Positions 36,056 to 45,992 are shown, counted from the stretch's first letter. The stretch: DNA of 64,000 nt from Saprospiraceae bacterium (GCA_020627785.1 JAHDGF010000018.1:1-64000); one strand, 5' to 3'. Numbers and translations: made by a program. Notes: generated by a model not told the origin, from the letters alone.

Positions 36056-38320
36056 TTAAAAAATGTGCCGCAAATTCATGGAAATTTGAAAATTTGCGGG
36101 TAAACCACTATAAATGTAGCGAGGAAGCGATCCACCAAAGCTTCTAGGGTTCACTGAAACCATGGAAATATATTTTTCATTAAGAATATTATTTGCGGTT
36201 ACAGATAGGGTTGCTTTCCATTTTTTAGAAGAAATTACTTCGTAACTCCCTCTACCATTCATTAAAAGATAGCCAGGTACTTCAATGGTATTTGAATCAT
36301 CTGCCCACATGTTAGACACCCAAAGTTGATCTATTGCGATGGACCATCTTTCAGTATTTAGTCTAAAGTTTGAACTTAGTTTTTGCGTTGGATTACCTGG
36401 TAGAAGCTTGTCTGAGAAATCAGTCTCATTATTTATGAAGGAAACGAATCTATGTGGACTATATTGGTAATTCACATCAACGACAAAGGTTCCTTTTTTT
36501 AATGACTTTACCTGGAAAGATTTGGAAGCTTCTGCTTCAATTCCTGGATGTAAAGTTTTACCTGCGTTTACCCCAATGAATTGATCTTCTGTGACTCTTT
36601 CTGAGACCAATAAATTCTCAACCCACATGTTGTAAACTCCAAGTTTATACTTAAATGCAGTCTCATCTCTATCTCCAATGATTTGTCTGATTCCGATTTC
36701 AGCATTCCATCCTGTTTCGGGTTTTATTTCTGGGTTTATTAAACCATCTGGTGTCAAGGTTTCTTCTAATGTAGGTGCAGAAAAACCATGGGATAGCGTA
36801 GCGTAATAATTTATTCTTGTTGGGTTTCTGTAGCTCAATGAAAGAAACGGACTAAGAATTGGATTGAAAACATAATTGCCACTTTGGTCAATGCCATCGG
36901 CTGTAAATAAATCATTGAAGTCATAACTGGTTAAGTTTAAATTGACTCCGCTGATTAGACTCATTCGGTTCCATTCTTTCTGGAATTCTGTAGATAGGTT
37001 GAGATATTTCCTGTTTTCTAAATTATCTGAAAGAATATCTCCTTGACTTAGCTCTGTAGTTTCATAGGTCGACCATTTTTCATTTTCAGTAAAGAACTCT
37101 AAACCAAATTTCAATTCGTAATAATTTTTTCCAATGTATTCTACGAAGGTCCGTGTGCCAAGTGTAAAGGCATTTTGTGTGAGTACATTAAAAGGTCTTC
37201 GTTCATAATTTTCAAAGTGGGTTAAAAACCCAGTGACACTTGAACTCCATCGATCTCCTAATTGTCGTTGATGGGTTATACCTACTTGAGTTCTATCATA
37301 ATCTTCGAATCCTTCGACTCCTTTCCAATTTGCGGCAGCTCTAGAAGGGTCTTCTTCCCAGTCTGTGATATTTAACCCGCTGGGTATCTGAGCTTCCAGT
37401 TGTGTATGAGAAACATAAATAGTGAATACATCTTTGTTTGTTTCCGCTTGCGCAAATCCAGATATTATACTTCGATTAAAATTATTATTATCCCTATAGC
37501 CATCTGAATTTAATAAATCATAATTCAAGGAAAACAGCAAAGGACCCTCCGCATAATTGTAAAGGGTGGAAGAGTGAAGGGTGTTATATGATCCTACATC
37601 AAGTTGAGTTGATACACTATTCTCATATCTATCAGAACGATTGGTTCTGTAATGAATGGCACCGCCAAGTCCTGCACCGAAAGAAGGAAGGGTGGGACCT
37701 TTATAAATTTGTACTTGATCGATCATTGCTAGATTGATGTCTTCAAGATTTGATTCTCCGATTCCATTGGTCAATGGAATCTGGTTGAGATAAGCTTTTA
37801 TTTTTGTTGTTGAAAATGGAGATCTACTACCAATGCCACGGATGGTCATTCGATTGGTGTTCAATGCACCGGCATGCATGAATAGGCCAGGCACTTTATT
37901 ATACTGGGCTTGGGGTGCTTGAACACTTTGCGTTCTTAATTGAAGTTTAGGAATGTTATCATAACTATATGGAGCTGTAGTTTCTGTAATTGTAACAGTA
38001 GTAAATGGTCCACAAAATTCAAGGTTGTCATGATCTACTAGAGTAATCTTGAAGTAATCCCTGTTTTCTATGGCTACAATGGTATCTAAATAACCTACAT
38101 ATGAAAACTGTAGTGAATCCGCACCTTGAATGTCAAGCCTAAATTCTCCATCTATATCGGTGATGGTTCCGTTTGCAGTATTCGAATTAATGGGTATTGC
38201 GATCACATTCGCTCCAACAAGGTTCTGATTTCTTTCATTTAAAACCTTGCCGTTGACAATTTGTGCCTGCATTTGCGAAAGCATAAAAAGAGAGATTAAA
38301 AACAGAGCATACTTCTTCAT
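36056..38320 (-). CDS. TonB-dependent outer-membrane receptor with carboxypeptidase-like regulatory domain
   Basis: 754 residues. Signal peptide (cleavage after MQAQ), then a CarboxypepD_reg-like domain (about 21-95, VNGKVLNERNQNLVGANVIAIP, TDIDGEFRLDI), a plug domain (about 125-235, NRMTIRGIGSRSPFSTTKIKAYLNQIPLT, QVQIYKGPTLPSFGAGLGGAI) and a 22-strand barrel ending in FQISMNLRHIF with the terminal aromatic residue. No SusD partner is adjacent, so uptake of a siderophore, cobalamin or metal complex is more likely than a glycan, but the ligand is not identifiable. Transcribed alone. Confidence 0.9.
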   Translation of the reverse strand: MKKYALFLISLFMLSQMQAQIVNGKVLNERNQNLVGANVIAIPINSNTANGTITDIDGEFRLDIQGADSLQFSYVGYLDTIVAIENRDYFKITLVDHDNLEFCGPFTTVTITETTAPYSYDNIPKLQLRTQSVQAPQAQYNKVPGLFMHAGALNTNRMTIRGIGSRSPFSTTKIKAYLNQIPLTNGIGESNLEDINLAMIDQVQIYKGPTLPSFGAGLGGAIHYRTNRSDRYENSVSTQLDVGSYNTLHSSTLYNYAEGPLLFSLNYDLLNSDGYRDNNNFNRSIISGFAQAETNKDVFTIYVSHTQLEAQIPSGLNITDWEEDPSRAAANWKGVEGFEDYDRTQVGITHQRQLGDRWSSSVTGFLTHFENYERRPFNVLTQNAFTLGTRTFVEYIGKNYYELKFGLEFFTENEKWSTYETTELSQGDILSDNLENRKYLNLSTEFQKEWNRMSLISGVNLNLTSYDFNDLFTADGIDQSGNYVFNPILSPFLSLSYRNPTRINYYATLSHGFSAPTLEETLTPDGLINPEIKPETGWNAEIGIRQIIGDRDETAFKYKLGVYNMWVENLLVSERVTEDQFIGVNAGKTLHPGIEAEASKSFQVKSLKKGTFVVDVNYQYSPHRFVSFINNETDFSDKLLPGNPTQKLSSNFRLNTERWSIAIDQLWVSNMWADDSNTIEVPGYLLMNGRGSYEVISSKKWKATLSVTANNILNEKYISMVSVNPRSFGGSLPRYIYSGLPANFQISMNLRHIF

Positions 38321-38642
38321 GTCTGCAAGATATTGAAATGAATTTCAGTTTCGTGAGCCAATGGTCGAATACTTTTATGCATGTCGTCGAGTGATTTAAA
38401 TTAGAAAATGACGACGATAATATGTCGCCTATCTAGCATAAGTTATGGCTAGGGTAGAGGATGTGTAAAGGAATTGCTGTTCTTTTGACGGATAATTGCC
38501 AAAGCGAATTTAAAATGTGACCCACATTACCAAGTGCCGTATCTTTATGAGATATTTCTCACCTGTCACAACTACACCATCGAATATCTTTCGATTCCCT
38601 TGTTGTAAATTTTATTGTAAACCTTTTATTTAAACCATCGCT
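38321..38642. other. Intergenic region between divergent genes
   Basis: 322 bp separating the starts of the TonB receptor (minus) and a small secreted protein (plus). It should hold both promoters. Near matches to TAnnTTTG occur (for example TATCTTTA near 38540), but none is convincing. No RNA gene or repeat is visible. Confidence 0.4.
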
Positions 38643-39035
38643 ATGAAAGCTGTTTTATTAAGAAACAGGATTCCGCTTATTGTGTCATGCATGATATTGG
38701 GTCTTGTGATAACAAATGAGGTGAAAGCCTCCGCTATAAACCCTATAGATGAGAGCGGTGAGACAATTACAATCATTCTCGAAGAGAGTTCAAAGGCCAT
38801 GTTTAGGGCTTTTGAAGTGAATGATGTTACGAATGAGGTGGACATTGTGACAACCAAGCAAATCTATTCTATTCAAGTTACTGATGTCGCAGGACAAGTA
38901 ATCTTTTTTCTCCCTGTGGTAGAATCAGACGAGCTAAACATTGGAACATCGATGTTTGAATCCGGGACTTATTTTATAAACCTTGGATTTGAAGATGAAC
39001 CAGTACCCTTGACTGCTAAACTAGAGAAACGGTAG
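38643..39035 (+). CDS. Small secreted protein resembling a free-standing T9SS-type C-terminal domain (copy 1)
   Basis: 130 residues with a signal peptide (cleavage after VKAS). The mature ~100 residues follow the beta-sandwich rhythm of T9SS sorting domains: IYSIQVTDVAGQVIFFLPV, SDELNIGTSMFESGTYFINLGFED, ending in a basic tail LEKR. No cargo domain precedes it. The gene 118 bp downstream encodes a paralogue of the same length and layout. Function unknown; the similarity to sorting domains is read by eye and is an inference. Confidence 0.6.
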   Translation: MKAVLLRNRIPLIVSCMILGLVITNEVKASAINPIDESGETITIILEESSKAMFRAFEVNDVTNEVDIVTTKQIYSIQVTDVAGQVIFFLPVVESDELNIGTSMFESGTYFINLGFEDEPVPLTAKLEKR

Positions 39036-39152
39036 TTTTTATTTTCTGGTGAAAAATATAAAAAGAGGTGATCATCTTATGGTCACCTTTTTTTGGCACT
39101 GTTTGTGATATTATAGAAAGTGATAATATGTTTTTCATAAAACCGGAATGCG

Positions 39153-39536
39153 ATGAACCCATCACAATTAAAGTTTAGAAGCATCCTACCGCTTTTATTT
39201 TTGTCACTTTTTCTTGGAGGATCAACCTATCCCTACGTTCCAGCGAACGAAGGAGGAATTGAATTCAAGTTTGTAACTGAAGACTCTAGAATGAAGTCTT
39301 TGGTGAGATCAATGAAATTTGTTAATGAGAGCAAACAAATTGATATTGAAACAGTGAAAACAATCGTAAGCGTAGAATTTTTAGATGTTAATTCTGAGGT
39401 GATTTTTACAGTACCTGTTGGTACGGCATCATTGAACATTGGCGTTGAGTCATATCCTAAAGGGGTATACTACTTAAAGCTTTTGCTCGAAGATGAAAAC
39501 GATTTCATCTCAACCAGAATTATTAAGGACTTCTAA
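39153..39536 (+). CDS. Small secreted protein resembling a free-standing T9SS-type C-terminal domain (copy 2)
   Basis: 127 residues with a signal peptide (hydrophobic LPLLFLSLFLGG). It shares layout with the upstream gene: IEFKFVTEDSRMKSLVRSMKFVNESKQIDIETVKTI is parallel to the first protein's ITIILEESSKAMFRAFEV...VDIVTTKQI, and both end with (E)SGTYF/PKGVYYLKL..ED. The two are tandem paralogues that have diverged strongly. Function unknown. Confidence 0.6.
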   Translation: MNPSQLKFRSILPLLFLSLFLGGSTYPYVPANEGGIEFKFVTEDSRMKSLVRSMKFVNESKQIDIETVKTIVSVEFLDVNSEVIFTVPVGTASLNIGVESYPKGVYYLKLLLEDENDFISTRIIKDF

Positions 39537-39758
39537 AGTCTTAAGAACCCAAGATTAAAAATTAGAGATCAGTAAAGACCAAGATGCAGTTAAGCTAACC
39601 CCGTAACTTGAAAATGAGGATCTTTAATTTTTAATCACTTCCACTTTATGAATAGATATTTTAACTTCAAGAATATAGTACAATAATCATAGGACGTACA
39701 ATTTCCTGGCAAACGTGTCAGGATTTTTTTTGCCTCAAATCTTCCTTAAAATACTGTT

Positions 39759-40355
39759 CTATCTCACCATCAATTTCTTAAATGCTAACCCAAACTGAAA
39801 CGCACTCCTCTGGTAGCTAGGTGAATTAGGAGTCGTCAGAAAGATAGATCCTCCGACAACCATCTTCCAACCATTATCCATCTTCATCTCTACACCACTG
39901 CTAAGCCCCGGAGCCTGTAACAATTCTTGGATAGAATAAATGAATCTAGGTTCTAAAAGTAAGGTGCGCTTTTCATCTAAATCTATGGACATTGGAAGAT
40001 ATATATGTTGTTTCCAATAAGAACCAATCAAAGGATCAAACTGAAGTTCTAAGGCGGGATTTATGCTCAAGGCAAATGTTGAATTTTGATTTCCAACCAA
40101 TTGAAATTTTCCATTGATTATGGCCGATAAGGAATTAGAAATACTTAATCCAAGATCTACTTTTTCAAGTAAGCCATATTCAAGGCCTGCCTGTGCTATT
40201 GGAAATATATCAGCTTCAGAACTGACATAACAAGTTGCCTGTGCAGAAAGCTCAATGTTGTTTTTACCTACAGTTTTCCCAGACTCAAATCGTGTCAATT
40301 GACCGCAAGAACTTAGCAATACAAGGAACAAAAATATCTGGACTTTCTTTATCAT
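39759..40355 (-). CDS. Lipoprotein of unknown function, tandem paralogue A
   Basis: 198 residues with lipobox LLSSC (Cys17). The mature part begins GQLTRFESGKTVGKNN and continues with alternating beta-type sequence (ADIFPIAQAGLEYGLLEKVDLGLSIS, GKFQLVGNQNSTFALSINPALELQF). It ends FQFGLAFKKLMVR. It is clearly homologous along its whole length to the 40510-41112 product, at a guess 35-40 percent identity. The strand pattern resembles small outer-membrane barrels. No known family was recognised. Confidence 0.7.
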   Translation of the reverse strand: MIKKVQIFLFLVLLSSCGQLTRFESGKTVGKNNIELSAQATCYVSSEADIFPIAQAGLEYGLLEKVDLGLSISNSLSAIINGKFQLVGNQNSTFALSINPALELQFDPLIGSYWKQHIYLPMSIDLDEKRTLLLEPRFIYSIQELLQAPGLSSGVEMKMDNGWKMVVGGSIFLTTPNSPSYQRSAFQFGLAFKKLMVR

Positions 40356-40509
40356 GAGCTGAATTGGATTTCCTTATATAGTATAATGCATGACAACATT
40401 TGGTGTGACTATTTTTAAGACCAAAGATTCTAATTTTTCAATAACTGAGTCACATCTTTACCACAATCCTGTGCACCTTTTCAATCCTGCCATGCGGCCC
40501 CAGCCATTT

Positions 40510-41112
40510 TTACCTTTCAATCAATTTTTTAAAAGAAACCCCAAACTGAAATAAAGAGGTATCTTCTACATTCTCCACTATGGGATAAAAAGAAGAGGCC
40601 CCTAAACCTAGGCTCCATCCATTTTTTAGTCCTACCTGCAATCCTCCAGTGAATCCTGGAAAGTGGGTTCCATCAATGGGTTGATAAATGTATTTTGGTT
40701 CGAGCAGTAGGCTGAACTTATTACTTAGATCATAAGACATGGGCAATGAAAAATGAGGTCGTACAAAAGCAACTTCTTCCTGGCCAGCAAATTGAATTTC
40801 AGCGCCAGGATTTAAGCTCAAAGCAAATTTAGAATCCTGATCCCCAACAATCTGATACTTGGCGTTAATTAGTGTATTAAACGCACTAGAAATACTTATT
40901 CCTGCATCTAATTTTTCATTGATTCCATATTCATAGGCAAAATGCGCATATGGTAGCCTCAAGCTCTCTTGCTCCTGAAAGGAGAAGTAACTAACAAAGG
41001 TAGATACCCTCATGTTTTTTTTGCCAATGGTTTTCCCAGACTCTAGGCGAGTGAATTGAGCGCAAGAGGAAAGGAGCAGACCCAACAATAGAAACCAACA
41101 AATATTTTTCAT
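40510..41112 (-). CDS. Lipoprotein of unknown function, tandem paralogue B
   Basis: 200 residues with lipobox LLSSC (Cys17), mature start AQFTRLESGKTIGKKN. Its internal phrases match paralogue A (YEYGINEKLDAGISISSAFNTLINAKYQIVGDQDSKFALSLNPGAEIQF, in the same order as in the partner) and it ends FQFGVSFKKLIER. The two genes are separated by about 155 bp and probably arose by duplication. Function unknown. The barrel-like rhythm of the mature part is unusual behind a lipid anchor. Confidence 0.7.
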   Translation of the reverse strand: MKNICWFLLLGLLLSSCAQFTRLESGKTIGKKNMRVSTFVSYFSFQEQESLRLPYAHFAYEYGINEKLDAGISISSAFNTLINAKYQIVGDQDSKFALSLNPGAEIQFAGQEEVAFVRPHFSLPMSYDLSNKFSLLLEPKYIYQPIDGTHFPGFTGGLQVGLKNGWSLGLGASSFYPIVENVEDTSLFQFGVSFKKLIER

Positions 41113-41296
41113 AGAAGTATGATTTGATTCAAAGTTATACTTCTTGTTTAAGTTTGGGGAAGGAAGTTCTGTTATTAAGGAATATTTATAATCATAAATA
41201 CACCTTTAATTTAACCAGTACGGATTTCCCCCTAAACCTCATAGAGACAAAGAGGTTTTGCTTTGCAGCTATTCTTAAGGTAATTATTGAACTTAC

Positions 41297-42658
41297 CTAT
41301 CTTTTCTGTATAATTTCTTGATTTAATTTAAATAAGGAGTTATAGATGTCTCTTTTCAATGGTCCAAGTCTAACTTCGAAAGATTTGGTTCTACTTGAAA
41401 CATATTTATTTTGTTTTCTAATGTTATTTGGAAATAAAATTTTGGCTTCTTCTAGGAAGTATTTCTTTTTACGGTTGAGAAATTCATTGTATTTTAAATA
41501 CGTAGAGATATAAATAATACTCATACGATATTGTTCAGAAAACTCTTTGGGTATTCTCTTTGGAACAGGGATTGCGTTTTTATTCTTTATTTTATCATTT
41601 AATTCTAAAACTAATTCACAAATTTTTGATAAGTCATTATTTACCACCTGTTTTATTTCATCTAAAAAAATTGAATCTAAGTAAACCGATAATTCAACTG
41701 GTAATTCTTCAATCATTTCCTCGAAAAGTTCTTCACATTCATCTTCATTAAACTTAAGATTCTCTTCACAACATGGATTCTCATCACTTGGATAGATTGT
41801 CTTAAACTCTTTAGGAAAAATATTTGAAATTTTTTTTGGTTTTATACAATTACAGCTGAATATATAATCGTCATTAATATTTCTACCATTTTTATGATCG
41901 TTTATCCATGTCCTCTGAATTCTAGTAATCATTGTTCCGTTTATCGAGTAATTGTCCCACATGATGTTTGCACATCCACTCATATTTTTTAAAGTTACCT
42001 GAGGTAATAACTCTTGATCATTTTCAATATGAGAGGTTCCATTCCAAATGAAATGAAAAATTTCGTGCATTAGAATAATTATATTTTGAAAATCTATTTT
42101 TCCAATCTTTATATAGGAATAATCAAAAATTGGATCAAAACTATTGAATTCTGATTGTTCAAACACACTTAGGTATATGACTTTTGAGTCTGAATTATTA
42201 TCATATTCATTTTGAAAATAATCTACCTGATCTACATTTTTAATTGAAAAATTATGTTTGATTGTATCAAGCTCAAAACATAAATCAATTCTTAAAAATT
42301 TTGCATAGGTATTTAGATCATGTATCAATTCATTTACTGAATTTGAAATTTTATCCGGGGGTAAGCTGTCAATGAAGTTTAAATTAATATTTAATTTATA
42401 ACAACTAGGAATAACATGCGATGTTGAATAAGTGGATGACGATGAATTATTTAATGTACTTGATACTGTTGATTCCATTAAGGTATTAGCAGTATTTTTA
42501 TCCTCACTTTTTTCTGCTTTTGAAACGAATTTATCACTTTCCTTTTTTTGAGTTTCTTTTATTGTGCCAATACTTTTTTCATTACCATTCTTGGATGAAC
42601 ATGAAAAGAGAAAAAAGTAAATCAATAACCATGCTACTTGGAAATACTTTTTATTCAT
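41297..42658 (-). CDS. Lipoprotein with HEXXH metallopeptidase motif
   Basis: 453 residues with a lipoprotein signal (Cys20 after FFLFS). A low-complexity Ser/Lys/Glu/Thr stretch (residues 21-80) leads to a domain with ILMHEIFHFIWNG (His198, Glu199, His202), the zincin active-site motif. A third zinc ligand is not obvious. The C-terminal half is Glu/Lys/Asn-rich and helical, with a CNC...CCEE cysteine group around 260-285. The codons are more AT-rich than in neighbouring genes. It lies 2 bp after the 239-residue lipoprotein gene, so the two are co-transcribed. Peptidase activity is inferred from the motif only. Confidence 0.65.
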   Translation of the reverse strand: MNKKYFQVAWLLIYFFLFSCSSKNGNEKSIGTIKETQKKESDKFVSKAEKSEDKNTANTLMESTVSSTLNNSSSSTYSTSHVIPSCYKLNINLNFIDSLPPDKISNSVNELIHDLNTYAKFLRIDLCFELDTIKHNFSIKNVDQVDYFQNEYDNNSDSKVIYLSVFEQSEFNSFDPIFDYSYIKIGKIDFQNIIILMHEIFHFIWNGTSHIENDQELLPQVTLKNMSGCANIMWDNYSINGTMITRIQRTWINDHKNGRNINDDYIFSCNCIKPKKISNIFPKEFKTIYPSDENPCCEENLKFNEDECEELFEEMIEELPVELSVYLDSIFLDEIKQVVNNDLSKICELVLELNDKIKNKNAIPVPKRIPKEFSEQYRMSIIYISTYLKYNEFLNRKKKYFLEEAKILFPNNIRKQNKYVSSRTKSFEVRLGPLKRDIYNSLFKLNQEIIQKR

Positions 42659-42660
42659 AG

Positions 42661-43380
42661 TTAATTAGGATACCATTCAACACAATCGATAATATGAGCT
42701 CCATGAATATGACATGCATTTATGTCTATAATCCGATTGTCATCTTCTGGGTGCATCATATAATTCATCTCTATAAAATCTTCAGTGCCTCCCGCAGAAG
42801 TGTATTGATAAATTAAATAATTTTGCATTTCGTAGACTAATTGAGAACCATATTTCCCTTGAATTTCAACTTCGTTATCATCAAATATTTCTAAATCATA
42901 CATAACAACTTCATGGGTTTGAGTTTGGCTTTCTTTTCGTTCATTTAAGTTTTTTGGTATATGTCCAAACCTATGCTTTCCCGAATGGTTGTGATGGAAA
43001 AAAGCATGATATTTAATTTTAGATTCTGGAGGACTTGCTATAACTTCTGGTTTTGTAGATGTTATTTCATCCACCCAAGAAATATCATTACAAACTTTGA
43101 TTGTGATGTAATATTTCTGGTATATTTTCAAGTCTATATCAATAGAGGCTTCTTTAAATTTTTGTTTGGTGTAGGCAATTAAACTCATATCGTCATCTTC
43201 ATTTATTGAAAAAAAACCAATTTCACTTCGCGAATTTGTTTGGCTTATGAGAGTAGCTTCCACATACTTCCCATCTGTTAGGGATATTTTTTTGCATTCT
43301 AAGTGTTCTTTTTCACAAGGCGGGCAGCAACCATAAAATAAACAAGCAATAATTGTAACTTTAAGAATAGATCGCATCAT
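42661..43380 (-). CDS. Lipoprotein of unknown function, co-transcribed with the HEXXH lipoprotein
   Basis: 239 residues with a lipoprotein signal (lipobox FYGC, Cys18) and a Cys-rich start CCPPCEKEHLEC. A His-rich patch follows around 130-140 (HAFFHHNHSGKHRFGH) and another HIHGAHIIDC at the C-terminus, so metal binding is possible. No family was recognised. Its start codon is only 8 bp from the start of the divergent CHAT gene, so the promoters must overlap the opposite coding regions. AT-rich like its partner. Confidence 0.6.
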   Translation of the reverse strand: MMRSILKVTIIACLFYGCCPPCEKEHLECKKISLTDGKYVEATLISQTNSRSEIGFFSINEDDDMSLIAYTKQKFKEASIDIDLKIYQKYYITIKVCNDISWVDEITSTKPEVIASPPESKIKYHAFFHHNHSGKHRFGHIPKNLNERKESQTQTHEVVMYDLEIFDDNEVEIQGKYGSQLVYEMQNYLIYQYTSAGGTEDFIEMNYMMHPEDDNRIIDINACHIHGAHIIDCVEWYPN

Positions 43381-43388
43381 TGTAGATT

Positions 43389-45992
43389 TTGAGGTATTTA
43401 AAAAATATTACCCCCTTCCTTTTTCTCATCTTTTGGTTGAGCTGCGGAAATGCTGATCATCAGGATCTTACCAACAGGAAAGGTGCACTATCAAAGATTC
43501 AGTTGAATCCATTGGAATACAATTTACAAAATCTTCCAAAAGATTCTCTGGTCTCGTATTTAATTAATCTCATTGATTCCAACCAAAAATTTGATTTAAA
43601 TAGTCAATTACAATTAGTTGATGCATTAAGTGATAATAAAATTGAAGTAGACTCCAGTTTTTTTCATCCAGACGTTTGGATAATTTATCAGTTACTAGCT
43701 ATAGGTGATCACTTAAAGGAAGGCGATATTTTTGATCTTCTTGAGGATTTAAAATTGTCAAGCATCTGCGGTGTCTACCCTCAAATTTGCTATTACTTAG
43801 AACTAAGATTTGAGGAGACATTCAGTCAAGAAGCACAAGATTATTTACAAAAACTTGATTATCATTTTAATGATTTCACTGATTTATTTTTGACAATAAA
43901 GTTTTTGCATCAAGTAGGATATAAGGTGTACTTATTGGGAATAGACCTTTCTTTAAGTAGTTTTTTTAAAGCCTTCCATTTGTTAGAATCTTTAGAAATA
44001 TATGATGATTGTCCGAGGTTAATCGCAACAATTAACTCCGAACTAGTAATATCAATTCAAAATCATGAGCGTGATTTCAGACCTTTAAAAAACGATCAAA
44101 TAAATAAAGCTGAATCAATTTTGAAAAAACTTAAAGAACAATCAAAATTGAAATTAATACAGCGGGAAAAAAATAAAAAATTAGGTATTGAAAATTATTC
44201 AATTGCTTGGATTGACGCATCTACTTTGGATAATAAAACTAAAAGATATCTTGCTACAGATGTTGCTTTCGAAGCCTGGGGTGCAAATCCTCAAATGGCT
44301 TCTGAATATTTGAAATATGCTCTTGAAATTCAAAATCAAAACACTTGTTCTGAAATTAATTCTGTAATTAAAAATTATTTACTCGTAATGCTAATGGAGT
44401 CTGACGACAGCCAAGAAGCAGAAAAGCTATTAATGGAGCTAAATGATTTTAGTGATTGTAAAGGATCTGAATTATTGAATAGACGGTTCCAAAACATCAA
44501 CTACCAACCAGAGGTTCTCTCTTTATTAAATCCAAATTATGATAGAACTCAGCTGATTGATTCTTTATATTTACACCGAGCACTCGGCGATGAACTATTC
44601 AAAGATCAACCAGATCACCTTGGAGATTTTTATGCCATTAATGCCATTAAAATTTATAAATACCTTTCTGAATTAAAAGAACTCAAGCCAAAATATAAAT
44701 CACTCGCGCTTGAACTCATGAACAATACTAAGCAACGTGAATTCAATCGAATCAGAAAGTTAAGTGAAGATGAAGACGCAAGCGAATCAGACCAAAGGTT
44801 AAAGGAACTGCTCAACGAAATTGATTATTTCAACAAGCCTAAAGACTATAGTGATCCTATCTATCCTGAAATTTTCCAACGCGCACTCCAAGCACACATT
44901 AACCATTCGGAGGTTGTTGCTGAAAGTCCTGCAGTAACAAAAGACTATTCCCAATACGTAAATTCAACTGCTGTGAAAAACCAGACCTTAAATTTTATTA
45001 ATAGCATTGGAGTGTATGCAGGTTACATATATAATACCAAAGGTCTTCAAATTTTTGAGTGGGATCAAGGGGTAGTTGATTCACTAGCGATAAGTCTTCA
45101 AGAAAAAATATTAGATAAAAAACCATACGCGGAAGAAGTGAAAAGGTTTAAAAACATCTTGTTTGAATCCTTAGAGATTGACACAACCGAAGATATTACC
45201 ATCATTCCAGATGGTCCACTCGCAGGCTTACCATTTGAATTATTGCTTAATCAGGAGCTGAGTTACGACTATGAATTAAAGACTGAGAAAGCAGAAAAAA
45301 TCTTGATTGATCAAAATCAGACAACACTAATTAGTTACAGTAATGAAAAAACCATCTTAAAGGAAATGCAAGCGCAAGAAGATTCAATGGTTAGAGTTAG
45401 AACTGCTCAAGTCGAGAGATCAGATTATGAAGAATTAACTTACGGTTTCATAGAATGTAATTCTATTAATGAATTACTGGACGAAGACCCAGCACTTTAT
45501 GCAGGCGATCAGGCCAACAAAGAGAACTTTTTTAAAGCTTTTAATCAAGACCTTCTACATGTCTCTGCACATGCCTATACCAATGCAGAAAGTAAATACG
45601 ATAACTACATCATTCTTAGAAATGAGGATTCTTCACCAAAGAAAATATACAGCTATGAAATAGAAACCCACGGGCCTAGCCCCAAAGTCGTCATCCTCTC
45701 TGCTTGTCAGACTGGTATCGGCTCATTCACAGAAGGGGTAGGGACTTATTCCATCTCACGAGCTTTCATTACCAACGGCTCAGAAGCCGTTATTAAAACC
45801 CTCTGGAAAATCAACGATCTTACAAGCAAAGAATTCATGGTTCAGTTGTATAAACACTGGCTAAAAGGCTTCTCGCTCCAAGAAGCTCTGAACCTTACAA
45901 AGTCCGATTTTAAAAGGAATAATCGATATACAGCCTTCGATTGGGCAGGCTTCATCCTTGAAGGCAATGGGAATATCTACCTGGAACAATAA
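43389..45992 (+). CDS. CHAT-domain (caspase-like) protease lipoprotein
   Basis: 867 residues with a lipoprotein signal (Cys19 in FWLSCG), translated from a TTG start because no ATG lies in frame upstream. Residues about 60-560 are helical, alpha-solenoid/TPR-like. The last ~300 residues are a CHAT domain with ITIIPDGPLAGLPFELL, catalytic His728 in LLHVSAHAY, catalytic Cys773 in VVILSACQTGIG, then GVGTYSISRAFITNGSEAVIKTLW and AFDWAGFILEG. The His-Cys dyad is intact, so an active cysteine protease is expected, here lipid-anchored in the envelope rather than cytoplasmic. Its start lies 8 bp from that of the divergent lipoprotein pair. Confidence 0.85.
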   Translation: MRYLKNITPFLFLIFWLSCGNADHQDLTNRKGALSKIQLNPLEYNLQNLPKDSLVSYLINLIDSNQKFDLNSQLQLVDALSDNKIEVDSSFFHPDVWIIYQLLAIGDHLKEGDIFDLLEDLKLSSICGVYPQICYYLELRFEETFSQEAQDYLQKLDYHFNDFTDLFLTIKFLHQVGYKVYLLGIDLSLSSFFKAFHLLESLEIYDDCPRLIATINSELVISIQNHERDFRPLKNDQINKAESILKKLKEQSKLKLIQREKNKKLGIENYSIAWIDASTLDNKTKRYLATDVAFEAWGANPQMASEYLKYALEIQNQNTCSEINSVIKNYLLVMLMESDDSQEAEKLLMELNDFSDCKGSELLNRRFQNINYQPEVLSLLNPNYDRTQLIDSLYLHRALGDELFKDQPDHLGDFYAINAIKIYKYLSELKELKPKYKSLALELMNNTKQREFNRIRKLSEDEDASESDQRLKELLNEIDYFNKPKDYSDPIYPEIFQRALQAHINHSEVVAESPAVTKDYSQYVNSTAVKNQTLNFINSIGVYAGYIYNTKGLQIFEWDQGVVDSLAISLQEKILDKKPYAEEVKRFKNILFESLEIDTTEDITIIPDGPLAGLPFELLLNQELSYDYELKTEKAEKILIDQNQTTLISYSNEKTILKEMQAQEDSMVRVRTAQVERSDYEELTYGFIECNSINELLDEDPALYAGDQANKENFFKAFNQDLLHVSAHAYTNAESKYDNYIILRNEDSSPKKIYSYEIETHGPSPKVVILSACQTGIGSFTEGVGTYSISRAFITNGSEAVIKTLWKINDLTSKEFMVQLYKHWLKGFSLQEALNLTKSDFKRNNRYTAFDWAGFILEGNGNIYLEQ

